From positions 1-64,000 of the forward strand of contig CP030887.1 in NCBI GenBank assembly GCA_006969905.1: a stretch of 64,000 bases of DNA, in the 5' to 3' direction. Both the position numbers and the translations under genes were made by a program. This document shows positions 6,857 to 14,428 of the stretch, in pieces; position 1 is the stretch's first letter; each line of letters opens with the position of its first letter. The notes beneath the pieces are model-generated. The model was not told the DNA's origin. It made no database searches and saw only the letters and a list, made by a program, of their open reading frames with translations. The DNA comes from Balneolaceae bacterium (lineage in GTDB: Bacteria; Bacteroidota; Rhodothermia; Balneolales; Balneolaceae).

Positions 6857-7369
6857 ATGTTTTTTATAACTCATTCGCATGATACAACTTTGAATACAAA
6901 TAATCCAAATTTAATTACAAAAAATTTTGAATCTTTTGGTGATTCCCTTAAGTATTTATTAAAAAACAGGGGGTTAAAGCAGAAGTTTTTAGTTGAAAAA
7001 GCTAAAAAAGGAGCCGATGAAATAAGCAGATATGTTAATGATAAAGTCTTGCCCCACCCTGATACCCAAAATTTATTGGGTGATATATTGGGTGTTAGTT
7101 TTGAACAAGACACTAATGGGAAATGGTCTTATTCTGAAACTCACTCTCATATAAATGAGCCTGTAACAAATTATAATATGGTAAGCCAATCACGCCCTTT
7201 GAGTTATTCAGAAAGAGAAAGGCAAATGGAAGGGCTGATCGAGGAGCTTAGGGATGTGGCCAATGATATTGAGGCAACTATTTTAAAAAAGAAACTAGAC
7301 GAAAAAACAAAACTTCTGATTTTTGACGGGATTGCAAAAAGGCTAAATGATATCAATCAGAAGCTGTAA
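6857..7369 (+). CDS. XRE-like phage repressor
   Basis: At 170 residues from the ATG at 6857, it carries a helix-turn-helix (ESFGDSLKYLLKNRGLKQKFLVEKAKKGADEISRY, about 25-60), then a polar linker and a helical C-terminal half (about 110-170), probably for oligomerisation. It is the only rightward gene in the regulator block and is divergent from the Xis/Cro-like gene. A TTG at 6890 is an alternative start that would leave 53 bases for the divergent promoters instead of 20. I saw no clear operator palindrome. It overlaps the convergent TPR gene by 17 bases. Confidence 0.75.
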   Translation: MFFITHSHDTTLNTNNPNLITKNFESFGDSLKYLLKNRGLKQKFLVEKAKKGADEISRYVNDKVLPHPDTQNLLGDILGVSFEQDTNGKWSYSETHSHINEPVTNYNMVSQSRPLSYSERERQMEGLIEELRDVANDIEATILKKKLDEKTKLLIFDGIAKRLNDINQKL

Positions 7370-8327
7370 GGTATTTGTTCTTTAAAAATACAACAGAGCG
7401 CTGAAAATGTTTTATGTGCTTTCGGAACGTTTTGAAAATGAGAATGACCACAGCAAACACAAAAAGCTGTAAAACATTCATCCATTGTTCTTTGACATGC
7501 TTTTTTTGTAAGGCCAACACATAATTTGATTGGGTTTTAGCCTCATCAAAAAATAGCTCGAATCCAAATAACAGCGCATACTCTCTCGCATCCATATATG
7601 AAGCATAGGAAATGTCATATTCCTTGAGCTTTTTGTAGATCTTTCCTTCAGAAAGCAAGAAGGCTATTTTTGTCTCCATAATTGCGCCCGTAGTATCTAT
7701 CAAGTTATGATACTCAAGTGCAAGTTTAGGATCGTCTACATGTAAGCTGTGATTTGATAAATTCTTTAGATAAATATTGGTACGGTGTGTTTTCCGGTCA
7801 TCATCTGTAAACTGGTTCCAGTAAATAGCCTTCTGTAAATAAACAGTCATGCTATCATATTTCTGAAAGTACTCCAATACCCCAACAAAGTCATTGTAGT
7901 TTATCGCCTTCAACAAGGGGTATTCATCAGGAACCAAAGGCAGCCACTTTCTATAAATGGAATCAGCTTTAAAATAATCTCCAGTTTCTAATGCAATCCA
8001 AGCCCTGAAGAAATGTGTATCATAAAAATTAGGCATATACTTTATACGATCCATTGGAATGGCTCTGATAATGGCCAGAGCTTTATTAGAATTGCCTTCT
8101 TTAAAATGTGCCCTGGCTAAATGATTCAATGCAAACCATAAGGAATCATGAGTTAAGCCTTCTCTTTTTAAATCTTCGATAGAAATTAAGGTAACAGAAT
8201 CACTTTTGTCAGATACATATTCTGAGCGTATAAAATTATATAGTTCTACCCCTTTCTCAGTTGGCGTTTGAGCCAACACATTTGAAAGCGATAGAACTAA
8301 TAGTAATATAAATAGGCTTGGCTTCAA
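7353..8327 (-). CDS. Exported TPR protein with C-terminal membrane anchor
   Basis: This 324-residue protein starts at a TTG, with an N-terminal signal peptide (MKPSLFILLLVLSLSNVLAQ), then helical TPR-like repeats (about 60-270), a membrane segment 'VLQLFVFAVVILIFKTF' near 285-302, and a basic tail of about 20 residues. The outline matches Bacteroidota periplasmic TPR sensors, but the cytosolic HTH usual in those is missing. The start lies just after the stop of a Gly-rich ORF whose last codons (GGGGGAGGA) would serve as its Shine-Dalgarno. It is cargo between repressor and integrase. Confidence 0.7.
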   Translation of the reverse strand: MKPSLFILLLVLSLSNVLAQTPTEKGVELYNFIRSEYVSDKSDSVTLISIEDLKREGLTHDSLWFALNHLARAHFKEGNSNKALAIIRAIPMDRIKYMPNFYDTHFFRAWIALETGDYFKADSIYRKWLPLVPDEYPLLKAINYNDFVGVLEYFQKYDSMTVYLQKAIYWNQFTDDDRKTHRTNIYLKNLSNHSLHVDDPKLALEYHNLIDTTGAIMETKIAFLLSEGKIYKKLKEYDISYASYMDAREYALLFGFELFFDEAKTQSNYVLALQKKHVKEQWMNVLQLFVFAVVILIFKTFRKHIKHFQRSVVFLKNKYLTASD

Positions 8328-8459
8328 TTATCCTCCCCCTGAGCCAATACCTCCACCCGGACCAGATCCACCACCACTTCCTCCGGTACCTGTATTGCCA
8401 CCTCCGTTTTCCTCATCATCGTCTTGATTGTAAAAACGGTTCAATTTATAAGTGTTCAT
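8328..8459 (-). CDS. Glycine-rich 43-residue peptide
   Basis: An ATG at 8459 opens a 43-codon frame ending TAA at 8330-8328. The first 12 residues are basic/aromatic (MNTYKLNRFYNQ), the next five acidic (DDDEE), and the last 26 almost all Gly, Ser, Thr and Pro, ending GGG. The first bases (ATGAACACTTA) match the mini-ORF in leader module B. The stop is followed immediately by the TTG start of the TPR gene, so the two are coupled. It may be a secreted or modified peptide, a translational leader for the TPR gene, or a short structural tail. There is no homology evidence. Confidence 0.5.
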   Translation of the reverse strand: MNTYKLNRFYNQDDDEENGGGNTGTGGSGGGSGPGGGIGSGGG

Positions 8460-8588
8460 TGTTTTGTCCTTTATTGGTTAATGCAAATAGTTAGACCTAC
8501 TTGCAGGTTATTCCTTACAAAAAAAGATTAAATAATTTATAAATCAACGGTTTTTAATACATTACTCGCAATCAACCAACTATTGCTT

Positions 8589-8762
8589 ATGAAATCCACC
8601 TATAAAATACTCGCCCCGCTCTTAATACCCTGTATTATTGTCTCCTGTGCCCCGCTTAAGTATGAGAAAGAAGAAAAAAACTACGACTACGCCGTTGCTA
8701 CAGTGTTGATATTAGGGTTGTCTATTTTAGCTATATATGCCGCAAGTGAACAAGAATATTAA
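8589..8762 (+). CDS. Small lipoprotein
   Basis: The 57-residue frame opens MKSTYKILAPLLIPC and has a lipobox IVSC ending at Cys20, so a mature lipoprotein of about 38 residues is expected. The mature part has a charged run (KYEKEEKNYDY) and a hydrophobic segment VATVLILGLSILAIYAA. It is divergent from the Gly-rich ORF and is followed by another small gene and the integrase, all rightward. A cargo role such as envelope modification or exclusion is only a guess. Confidence 0.55.
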   Translation: MKSTYKILAPLLIPCIIVSCAPLKYEKEEKNYDYAVATVLILGLSILAIYAASEQEY

Positions 8763-8810
8763 GCCTGCATTAAAAACACACAGAAACCCCGCAAAGCCAG
8801 CAACACTTCA

Positions 8811-8984
8811 ATGAAGCTCTTTAAATTTTACAACCCGCAATTTTCCTGGTCAATGATCATTTTTTGTGTCTTGATGATCCTTGCGGGTACATGTAGCTGG
8901 TATGTTGCCGATGAACCCAGAGACAACTGGGAAAGAGATCATTATATAGCCCCCCTTCCACCGGAGGCTTTGGGGTATGAATAA
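8811..8984 (+). CDS. Small membrane protein coupled to integrase
   Basis: The 57-residue product has one hydrophobic segment (SMIIFCVLMILAGTCSWYV, about 14-32) and a short acidic tail with PLPP. Its last eight bases overlap the integrase start: the ATG of the integrase gene at 8977 lies within the final codons, ahead of TAA at 8982-8984. That makes translational coupling likely and supports the frame. Family not recognised. Confidence 0.55.
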   Translation: MKLFKFYNPQFSWSMIIFCVLMILAGTCSWYVADEPRDNWERDHYIAPLPPEALGYE

Positions 8985-10050
8985 AAAAGTTTGGGTGTCC
9001 TACCGCAGGCTTAAATCGGGCAAATGGAAGATCCGGTTCAGAAGCCCCGGCCTTGGTGAGGCAGGGGTAACGCTGCCTAAAAACAAGCAGGAAAAAAAGG
9101 TCATTGAAAAAGTGGGCTGGTACAGGATTGAAATAGATGCAGGTCGGTTCGACCCCTGGGAAGATAAAAAGAAAAGCATCCCCATTGAAGCAGCCGTTCA
9201 GGGATATTTGGCAAACGGTAAGGGGAAAAAATGGAATGACAAAACCTATCAGGGTGTATCGTTCCGCTTGAACAGAATGATGGACGTGCTTGGCAGAACG
9301 GTAAAGGTTGACCGGGTAAAAGACTGGGATTGGTTTAGCGATTTACCCTACGCCCCCCATTCTAAAGAAGATTTCTTTTCAACAACCCGGGCATTTCTCA
9401 ATTGGTGCAAAAAACAGGGCTACCTGCAAAAGTTCAATGTAGAACTTCCATTGCAGGTCAGGAAAGAACTCAAACAGAAAAAAGTAAAGTATATCACCTG
9501 GTCTCAACTCGACCAGCTAGCTTCAGGGTACTTGGCGCTTAGGCAGGAAAGCAGCAAATTTGACTACAGAGGGTACGAACCGGAGCGGCACACACGCCTG
9601 TGGTGGGTAATGTTCTGGCAGCTGCTCAGAAAAGAAGAAGCGGGTGCGCTTACACATTCCAGCATACGTAAAGACAAAATGTATGTAGAAGGAAAAGGAG
9701 GTACCAGAAAAGAAATACCCATCGTACCCCCTGCAAAGCCCCATATAGAATGGTTTCTTGCCAACCCAATTAGTGATACCCTATTCGGGTTTCAGTCTAT
9801 GGACAGCCCAACTACCCAGCTTCGAAAAGCAATCATTGACGTGTTCGGAGAAGGCTTTCCAAGCAAGGGGTTCCATCAGCTCAGGCATGGTGGGATTGTC
9901 CATTATCTTACGGCTGGCAAGCCCCTGATTTATGTGAGCAGGCTTGCACGCCACAAAAGTATAACCACAACTGCCAATGAGTATGCGGACATTATAGAAG
10001 GAATGGAAGGAAGTGCCTTTGAGGACATACTTGACGAGCCGCTGGCATAG
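8977..10050 (+). CDS. int: Tyrosine-type site-specific integrase
   Basis: The 357-residue protein has an N-terminal arm/core-binding region with many Trp and Lys residues, then the catalytic domain. Visible active-site elements are the first Arg in 'FWQLLRKEEAGALT' (about 216), a Lys in the beta hairpin near 'VEGKGGTRKEIPI', HQLRHGG (about 302-308), and 'LARHKSITTTANEYAD' with the late His and the nucleophile Tyr (about 338). It catalyses integration and excision of the element. The gene ends about 170 bases from a split tRNA-Arg(TCT), which agrees with integration at that tRNA. Confidence 0.92.
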   Translation: MNKKVWVSYRRLKSGKWKIRFRSPGLGEAGVTLPKNKQEKKVIEKVGWYRIEIDAGRFDPWEDKKKSIPIEAAVQGYLANGKGKKWNDKTYQGVSFRLNRMMDVLGRTVKVDRVKDWDWFSDLPYAPHSKEDFFSTTRAFLNWCKKQGYLQKFNVELPLQVRKELKQKKVKYITWSQLDQLASGYLALRQESSKFDYRGYEPERHTRLWWVMFWQLLRKEEAGALTHSSIRKDKMYVEGKGGTRKEIPIVPPAKPHIEWFLANPISDTLFGFQSMDSPTTQLRKAIIDVFGEGFPSKGFHQLRHGGIVHYLTAGKPLIYVSRLARHKSITTTANEYADIIEGMEGSAFEDILDEPLA

Positions 10051-10073
10051 AAAAAAAATCCAATTTAATGTTC

Positions 10074-10093
10074 ACACTTTTTGGCAAAAGTGT
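10074..10093 (+). other. Perfect palindrome after integrase gene
   Basis: ACACTTTT and AAAAGTGT flank a 4-base TGGC loop. It lies 24 bases after the integrase stop. It could be a weak terminator hairpin or a binding site. A TACCTTTG box, like a Bacteroidota -7 element, follows at 10094-10101. Confidence 0.4.
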
Positions 10094-10112
10094 TACCTTT
10101 GAAGTCTGAAAA

Positions 10113-10156
10113 TATGGCAATCACGGGCACATAACGGGCTGTTAAATTTTGCCATA
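10113..10156. other. Inverted and direct repeats near the att site
   Basis: TATGGCAA (10113-10120) and TTGCCATA (10149-10156) form an inverted repeat that encloses two ACGGGC direct repeats, at 10123-10128 and 10134-10139, spaced 11 bp apart. Placed between integrase and attachment core, such repeats are candidates for integrase arm-type or excisionase sites. No experiment-like evidence is visible. Confidence 0.35.
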
Positions 10157-10220
10157 ATTTTCTAAGGCTGTAAAACATTGGTATTCAATACATTATATAA
10201 TTTGTTATCAGTTGCCAGCT

Positions 10221-10266
10221 TTGCCTTCTAAGCAGTAGGTTTCAGGTTCGAGTCCTGACGGGCGTA
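10221..10266 (+). other. Attachment site: 3' fragment of tRNA-Arg(TCT)
   Basis: The text starts within the anticodon stem, has loop CTTCTAA (anticodon TCT), then the variable region, a perfect T-arm (TCAGG-TTCGAGT-CCTGA at 10242-10258), the 3' acceptor strand CGGGCGT and discriminator A at 10266. The D-arm and 5' acceptor strand are missing; upstream is element DNA. This is the usual outcome when a tyrosine integrase crosses over in an anticodon region. The complete tRNA-Arg should be restored at the other end of the element, left of this window. Confidence 0.85.
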
Positions 10267-10287
10267 CAACATCTACTTGCTTTGCAA

Positions 10288-10358
10288 GGCGACATGGCCG
10301 AGTGGCTAGGCAGAGGTCTGCAAAACCTCGTACGGCGGTTCGAATCCGCCTGTCGCCT
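10288..10358 (+). tRNA. tRNA-Cys (GCA)
   Basis: The 71-base cloverleaf has acceptor GGCGACA/TGTCGCC, anticodon stem GAGGT/ACCTC around CTGCAAA (anticodon GCA), and T-loop TTCGAAT. The discriminator is T, as expected for tRNA-Cys. CCA is not encoded. It is the first intact tRNA after the split tRNA-Arg. Confidence 0.95.
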
Positions 10359-10391
10359 CACAGTTGTATTTGAAATATTGATTTCTTGATT

Positions 10392-10464
10392 GCCGCGTTC
10401 GTCTAGAGGCCTAGGACGCCGCCCTTTCACGGCGGTAGCACGGGTTCGAATCCCGTACGCGGTA
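10392..10464 (+). tRNA. tRNA-Glu (TTC), copy 1
   Basis: The anticodon stem CCGCC/GGCGG encloses CTTTCAC (anticodon TTC), and the T-arm is CGGGTTCGAATCCCG. The acceptor pairs as GCCGCGT/ACGCGGT with a G.T first pair. CCA is not encoded here. It is identical over its full length to the second copy at 10575. Confidence 0.95.
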
Positions 10465-10471
10465 CTATAAT

Positions 10472-10546
10472 GGAGCCCGTAGCTCAGTTGGTTAGAGCGC
10501 CAGGTTGTGGCCCTGGAGGCCGTGGGTTCAATTCCCATCGGGCTCC
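10472..10546 (+). tRNA. tRNA-His (GTG)
   Basis: The anticodon stem CCAGG/CCTGG encloses TTGTGGC (anticodon GTG). The encoded extra 5' G at 10472 pairs with the discriminator C at 10546, the identity feature of bacterial tRNA-His. CCA is not encoded. It lies between the two tRNA-Glu genes. Confidence 0.95.
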
Positions 10547-10574
10547 CTCTTATTGATCATATTGTTTTCATGAT

Positions 10575-10650
10575 GCCGCGTTCGTCTAGAGGCCTAGGAC
10601 GCCGCCCTTTCACGGCGGTAGCACGGGTTCGAATCCCGTACGCGGTACCA
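10575..10650 (+). tRNA. tRNA-Glu (TTC), copy 2, with encoded CCA
   Basis: The 73-base body is identical to copy 1, which points to recent duplication or gene conversion. Unlike copy 1, the discriminator A at 10647 is followed by CCA (10648-10650). It is the last gene of the tRNA run, and a terminator follows directly. Confidence 0.95.
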
Positions 10651-10681
10651 AAAGCCTTCAGTAAACTGAAGGCTTTTTTTG
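10649..10681 (+). terminator. Intrinsic terminator of tRNA operon
   Basis: AAAAGCCTTCAG, loop TAAA, CTGAAGGCTTTT and a T-run form a perfect stem of about 12 bp, starting right at the CCA of the last tRNA. It closes the tRNA operon. Confidence 0.92.
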
Positions 10682-10743
10682 TTTAGATGAGCGAATTACC
10701 ATAAAGTCTATTACATTCTTTCGCAATTAAACTCTTTCACTTT

Positions 10744-12057
10744 ATGGAAAACAAATCTTCTTCAAACCGCTCTGCCTTAATTGTGGTAACCACGCTCTTC
10801 TTTATGTGGGGGTTTATCACTGTTTTAGTGGATGCACTGATACCTCGCCTCAGGGATGTGTTTGAGCTTAGTTATTTCCAGGCAGGTTTGGTTCAGTTTT
10901 CCTTTTTTACTGCTTACTTTTTTATATCTATTCCCAGTGGAGGATTGATTGCTAAAATCGGTTATAAAAAAGGAGTAATTGTTGGTTTAATGACAATGGG
11001 TGTTGGTTGCCTGCTATTTTACCCCGCAGCATCATTGCGTTTGTTCCCGATATTTTTACTTGCCCTGTTTGTTCTGGCCGGAGGGATTACCATTCTTCAG
11101 GTTGCAGCCAATCCTTATGTAGCTGCACTAGGGCCTGCTAAAACAGCATCCAGTAGGTTAAATCTTTCACAAGCTTTCAATTCACTGGGAACCACACTCG
11201 CTCCTCTCGTTAGCGCAGCCTTTATTTTGAGTAACACCGTGGCCAGTTCTTCTGAAGTTTCTGCTATGTCAGAACTTGAACGTGAGGCTTACTTTGTAGC
11301 TGAGGCAAGCTCTGTTCAGGGCCCATTTATCACTTTGGCAGTTGTGCTGGTTGCCCTGGCCGGGGTTTTTGCTGTCTTCAAACTTCCTAAAATCTTAGAA
11401 GGCGATCATGATAAATCGGGAAGCTACAAAGCTGCTTTCAGAACTAAGCACCTGATGTTTGGTGCACTTGGAATTTTCCTTTATGTGGGAGCCGAAGTTA
11501 CCATCGGGAGCTACCTGGTCAATTATTTCCTGACCTTGGATGTTTCCTCATTAATAAATGAAAGTGGCATCATGAGTTCGATCGCTCGCTTTCTTTCGGG
11601 TTCAGATTTGGAAGAACTTAACCCGGTTCGTTTGGCAGGTACCTTTGTATTCTTTTACTGGGGAGGTGCTATGATAGGGCGTTTCATTGGCTCGGCTTTA
11701 CAGCTTAAAGTGAAACCAAACCTGCTGCTAATGATCTACGCTTTGACCAATGTTCTTTTATTGACCTTTACAATGCTCAGCAGTTCTTATGTAGCTTTCT
11801 GGACCATTCTGAGTATTGGGTTATTCAATTCCATCATGTTCCCAACCATATTTACACTTTCTATTGACGGATTGGGAAATAATACTGCGCAGGGCTCCGG
11901 TATTTTATGTACTGCTATTGTAGGAGGCGCAATTATTCCCCCTCTCTATGGATTGATTGCCGATCTTTCAAGCCTGCAGGTTGCCTTTATTTTACCTTTA
12001 TTTTGTTACCTGTACATAGCATGGTATGGCAAATTTGGCTTCTTTCACAGAAACTAA
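10744..12057 (+). CDS. FucP/GluP-type sugar:H+ symporter (MFS)
   Basis: The 437-residue protein has about 12 membrane segments. The FucP/GluP subfamily marks are the N-terminal 'FFMWGFITVLVDALIPRLRDVF' and 'LQVAANPYVAALGP...SSRLNLSQAFNSLGTTLAPL' (about 120-158). Members import fucose, glucose or galactose with protons; the exact sugar is not readable. It stands alone after the tRNA terminator. The stop codon overlaps that of the convergent glycosyltransferase by four bases (CTAA). Confidence 0.88.
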   Translation: MENKSSSNRSALIVVTTLFFMWGFITVLVDALIPRLRDVFELSYFQAGLVQFSFFTAYFFISIPSGGLIAKIGYKKGVIVGLMTMGVGCLLFYPAASLRLFPIFLLALFVLAGGITILQVAANPYVAALGPAKTASSRLNLSQAFNSLGTTLAPLVSAAFILSNTVASSSEVSAMSELEREAYFVAEASSVQGPFITLAVVLVALAGVFAVFKLPKILEGDHDKSGSYKAAFRTKHLMFGALGIFLYVGAEVTIGSYLVNYFLTLDVSSLINESGIMSSIARFLSGSDLEELNPVRLAGTFVFFYWGGAMIGRFIGSALQLKVKPNLLLMIYALTNVLLLTFTMLSSSYVAFWTILSIGLFNSIMFPTIFTLSIDGLGNNTAQGSGILCTAIVGGAIIPPLYGLIADLSSLQVAFILPLFCYLYIAWYGKFGFFHRN

Positions 12058-13004
12058 GCTTCTTCCCTTATATTAGGCTTCTGGCGTTCAACATGGTTTT
12101 TATTAATAAGTTCACCAAGCAGACCCGTAGATAAAAACTGAATTCCAAGAACCATTAACAGTATCCCTAAAAAGAGAAGCGGACGATCTCCAATGCCCTT
12201 ATCAAGTATAAGTTTTATATAAGCCAGGTATCCGTTAATCACAGTACCTGCAAGGAGCAGCAACATCCCCAGCGTACCAAAAAAGTGCATCGGCTTTTGA
12301 AGATAACGCTGTACAAAAAGGATCGTAATCAAATCCAAAAAGCCATTGATAAAGCGGGAAAGTCCAAACTTGGTCTTACCGTATTTTCGGGGATGATGCT
12401 TTACTATTTTCTCCCCTATCCTCCCGAAACCTTCCTTTTTGGCAAGCATAGGTATATAGCGATGGAGTTCTCCGTATAAATAAATGCTCTCAACTACTTC
12501 CCGCTTGTAGGCTTTCAGCCCGCAATTAAAATCATTCAACCGGATTCCAGCAGCTTTCCTAGTTACAAAATTGAAAAACTTTGACGGAATGGTTTTTGAT
12601 ATGGGATCAAAACGCTCTTTTTTCCATCCGCTTACCAAATCCAACCCACTCTTCAGCATAGAGATCATTTCGGGAACTTCTTCAGGGTCATCCTGTAAAT
12701 CCGCATCCATCGTCACAACATAAGTCCCGCTGGCTTTTTCAAAACCTGCCTGCAGAGCCACACTCTTTCCGTAATTCCCTCTCAAAGAAATGCCATGAAC
12801 TTCTTTGTTTTCATAAGAAAGCTGTTTTACCACTTCCCATGATGAATCTGTTGAACCATCATCAATAAATAGCACTTCATAGCTGTAGGTTGGTGCCAGA
12901 GCTTTTTTAATGGCTTTCGTTAACTCAGGCAGCGATTCTTCTTCATTGTAAAGAGGAACAACAATGCTGATATCTAATTCCGGGTTGGCTTCCCTTTTTT
13001 CCAA
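12054..13004 (-). CDS. GT2 polyprenyl-phosphate glycosyltransferase (GtrB/DPM-like)
   Basis: The 316-residue protein has a GT-A domain: 'DISIVVPLYNEEESLPEL' at about 11-28, 'FIDDGSTDSSWEVV' near 46-59 and the metal-binding 'TMDADLQDDPEE' near 97-108. Two C-terminal membrane helices (about 235-300) follow, the GtrB/ArnC layout, which loads a sugar on undecaprenyl phosphate at the inner membrane. The start is a TTG; no ATG precedes it in frame before a stop. It is divergent from the MerR gene. Confidence 0.88.
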   Translation of the reverse strand: MEKREANPELDISIVVPLYNEEESLPELTKAIKKALAPTYSYEVLFIDDGSTDSSWEVVKQLSYENKEVHGISLRGNYGKSVALQAGFEKASGTYVVTMDADLQDDPEEVPEMISMLKSGLDLVSGWKKERFDPISKTIPSKFFNFVTRKAAGIRLNDFNCGLKAYKREVVESIYLYGELHRYIPMLAKKEGFGRIGEKIVKHHPRKYGKTKFGLSRFINGFLDLITILFVQRYLQKPMHFFGTLGMLLLLAGTVINGYLAYIKLILDKGIGDRPLLFLGILLMVLGIQFLSTGLLGELINKNHVERQKPNIREEA

Positions 13005-13082
13005 AATGTCTGCTTTTAAAATAGTTCAGAAATGGTTTTCTTTGTGACATAAATCGGTGCTAAAATACACTTTCTGGATGCT

Positions 13083-13415
13083 ATGAAAAAATTGTATTAC
13101 TCAATGGGTGAAGTTACTAAGCTTACAGGCCTGGCCCCCCATGTCCTCAGAAGTTGGGAAAAGAGTTTTCCTGATCTGCATCCCAAGAAGAACAGTGCCG
13201 GTAACAGGGCTTATAAAGAGCACGAAGTTGAGTTAATTTTTAAAATCAAGGAACTGCTTGAAGTCAAAAAATATACAACAGAAGGTGTAAGAAGGGTTTT
13301 AAAAGGAGAAAAGGCTGATGACTCTTCTTCTAAAGAAACTCGGATTCCGGTAGATGTAAAAAAAGACTTAACTGAGGTTCGTGTATTCTTGAATGATCTT
13401 TTAGAAAAGCTCTAG
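13083..13415 (+). CDS. MerR-family transcriptional regulator
   Basis: The 110-residue protein begins 'YSMGEVTKLTGLAPHVLRSWEKSFPDLHP' (about 5-33), the winged HTH of MerR proteins, followed by wing 'NRAYKEHEVELIFKIKELL' and a short helix. It lacks Cys residues for metal sensing and any large effector domain. Short MerR proteins of this kind are frequent in Bacteroidota; the target is unknown. The stop lies one base from the convergent heme A synthase gene. Confidence 0.88.
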   Translation: MKKLYYSMGEVTKLTGLAPHVLRSWEKSFPDLHPKKNSAGNRAYKEHEVELIFKIKELLEVKKYTTEGVRRVLKGEKADDSSSKETRIPVDVKKDLTEVRVFLNDLLEKL

Positions 13416-13416
13416 G

Positions 13417-14355
13417 TCACGCTTCCAAGTTCCTTTCTGATTTAATTCCCAGCATTAAAAGCATCAAAAACTGGGAACACACTACAAGGGCAAATCCCAA
13501 AAGGTGAAATACCTGTAGCACACCAGGCATTCCCAGATAATTAAGCCCTATACCGGTTAAAGCCTGGGCGACCAACAAGCTTACAACGCTCCAACCTACT
13601 GTTAATAATTTGCCTTCTATATTTCGTTTTTTTAGTAAATAACCTAAAAAGAATGTCCCGGCAACTAACAACCAACTGAAAGAGCGATGTATTTCGAAAG
13701 TAAGGCCCAGTTTTCCTACCCATTCACTTCTGGGTGGTACAATAACTGCGTTTTTAATAAGATCAATACTTTCCCGAACCTGTGTTCCAAAAAATAATTG
13801 AACTGTTGTAAGCAGTAATAAAACCCCAACCGTGATAACTAATTGCCTCCGGGTTTGTGAATCAATCTCTACACGCACATAGTGTTCTGTTGCTTTAAAT
13901 GTAGCAAAAAGCAACACGTTTACGATAATCATGGCAAAGATCATATGCACTGTAATCAACCATACTTCCAAGCCTGATTCAACCACCTGTCCACCTAACC
14001 AACCCTGGAATAGCACCAGGATCAACGCAGTTGCCGATGCATAGAAAATAGAAGGCTTGTCTTTTCTGTACCGGATTGAACGCAAAAAAGTAGCTATGAT
14101 AAGCAGCCCTATAACTACTCCAACCAGGCGGTTTACATATTCCATCCAGGTTTTGTACACGTTGAATTGCTCCGGTTCAAAACCCGGTGGCAACCCTTCT
14201 AAACTGGTTGGTGGAATCCAAAGCCCAAAACATTTCGGCCAATCGGGGCACCCCAATCCTGCACCGGCTGCACGTACCAATCCTCCTACAAAAATTAAAA
14301 AAAGAGTGGCAAGAACCGTTGCAATAGCTGTTTTTTGGTAGGCATTTAATTTCAT
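13417..14355 (-). CDS. ctaA: Heme A synthase (Cox15/CtaA)
   Basis: From the ATG at 14355 the product is 312 residues with about eight membrane helices. Family marks are 'GGLVRAAGAGLGCPDWPKCFG' near the N-terminus (paired Cys) and heme-ligand histidines in 'TVHMIFAMIIVN', 'FEIHRSFSWLL' and 'VFHLLGFAL'. It oxidises the C8 methyl of heme O to give heme A for cytochrome oxidase. It is divergent from ctaB, its pathway partner. A TTG at 14370 would add five residues but the ATG start fits the family better. A TACCTTTG box lies only four bases before the ATG. Confidence 0.92.
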   Translation of the reverse strand: MKLNAYQKTAIATVLATLFLIFVGGLVRAAGAGLGCPDWPKCFGLWIPPTSLEGLPPGFEPEQFNVYKTWMEYVNRLVGVVIGLLIIATFLRSIRYRKDKPSIFYASATALILVLFQGWLGGQVVESGLEVWLITVHMIFAMIIVNVLLFATFKATEHYVRVEIDSQTRRQLVITVGVLLLLTTVQLFFGTQVRESIDLIKNAVIVPPRSEWVGKLGLTFEIHRSFSWLLVAGTFFLGYLLKKRNIEGKLLTVGWSVVSLLVAQALTGIGLNYLGMPGVLQVFHLLGFALVVCSQFLMLLMLGIKSERNLEA

Positions 14356-14428
14356 GCCCAAAGGTAACAATACTCGTTTAAAATGATTAACTTTTGCGCC
14401 AATTTTCTAACATGATTTATCATAGTAA

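Noticed and set aside
6837-6890. Repressor operator sites
   Set aside because: I searched the divergent gap for palindromes and found none convincing.
10242-10538. Minus-strand 98-codon open frame across the tRNA genes
   Set aside because: It is antisense to four tRNA genes; such frames arise from tRNA sequence and are a well-known false call.
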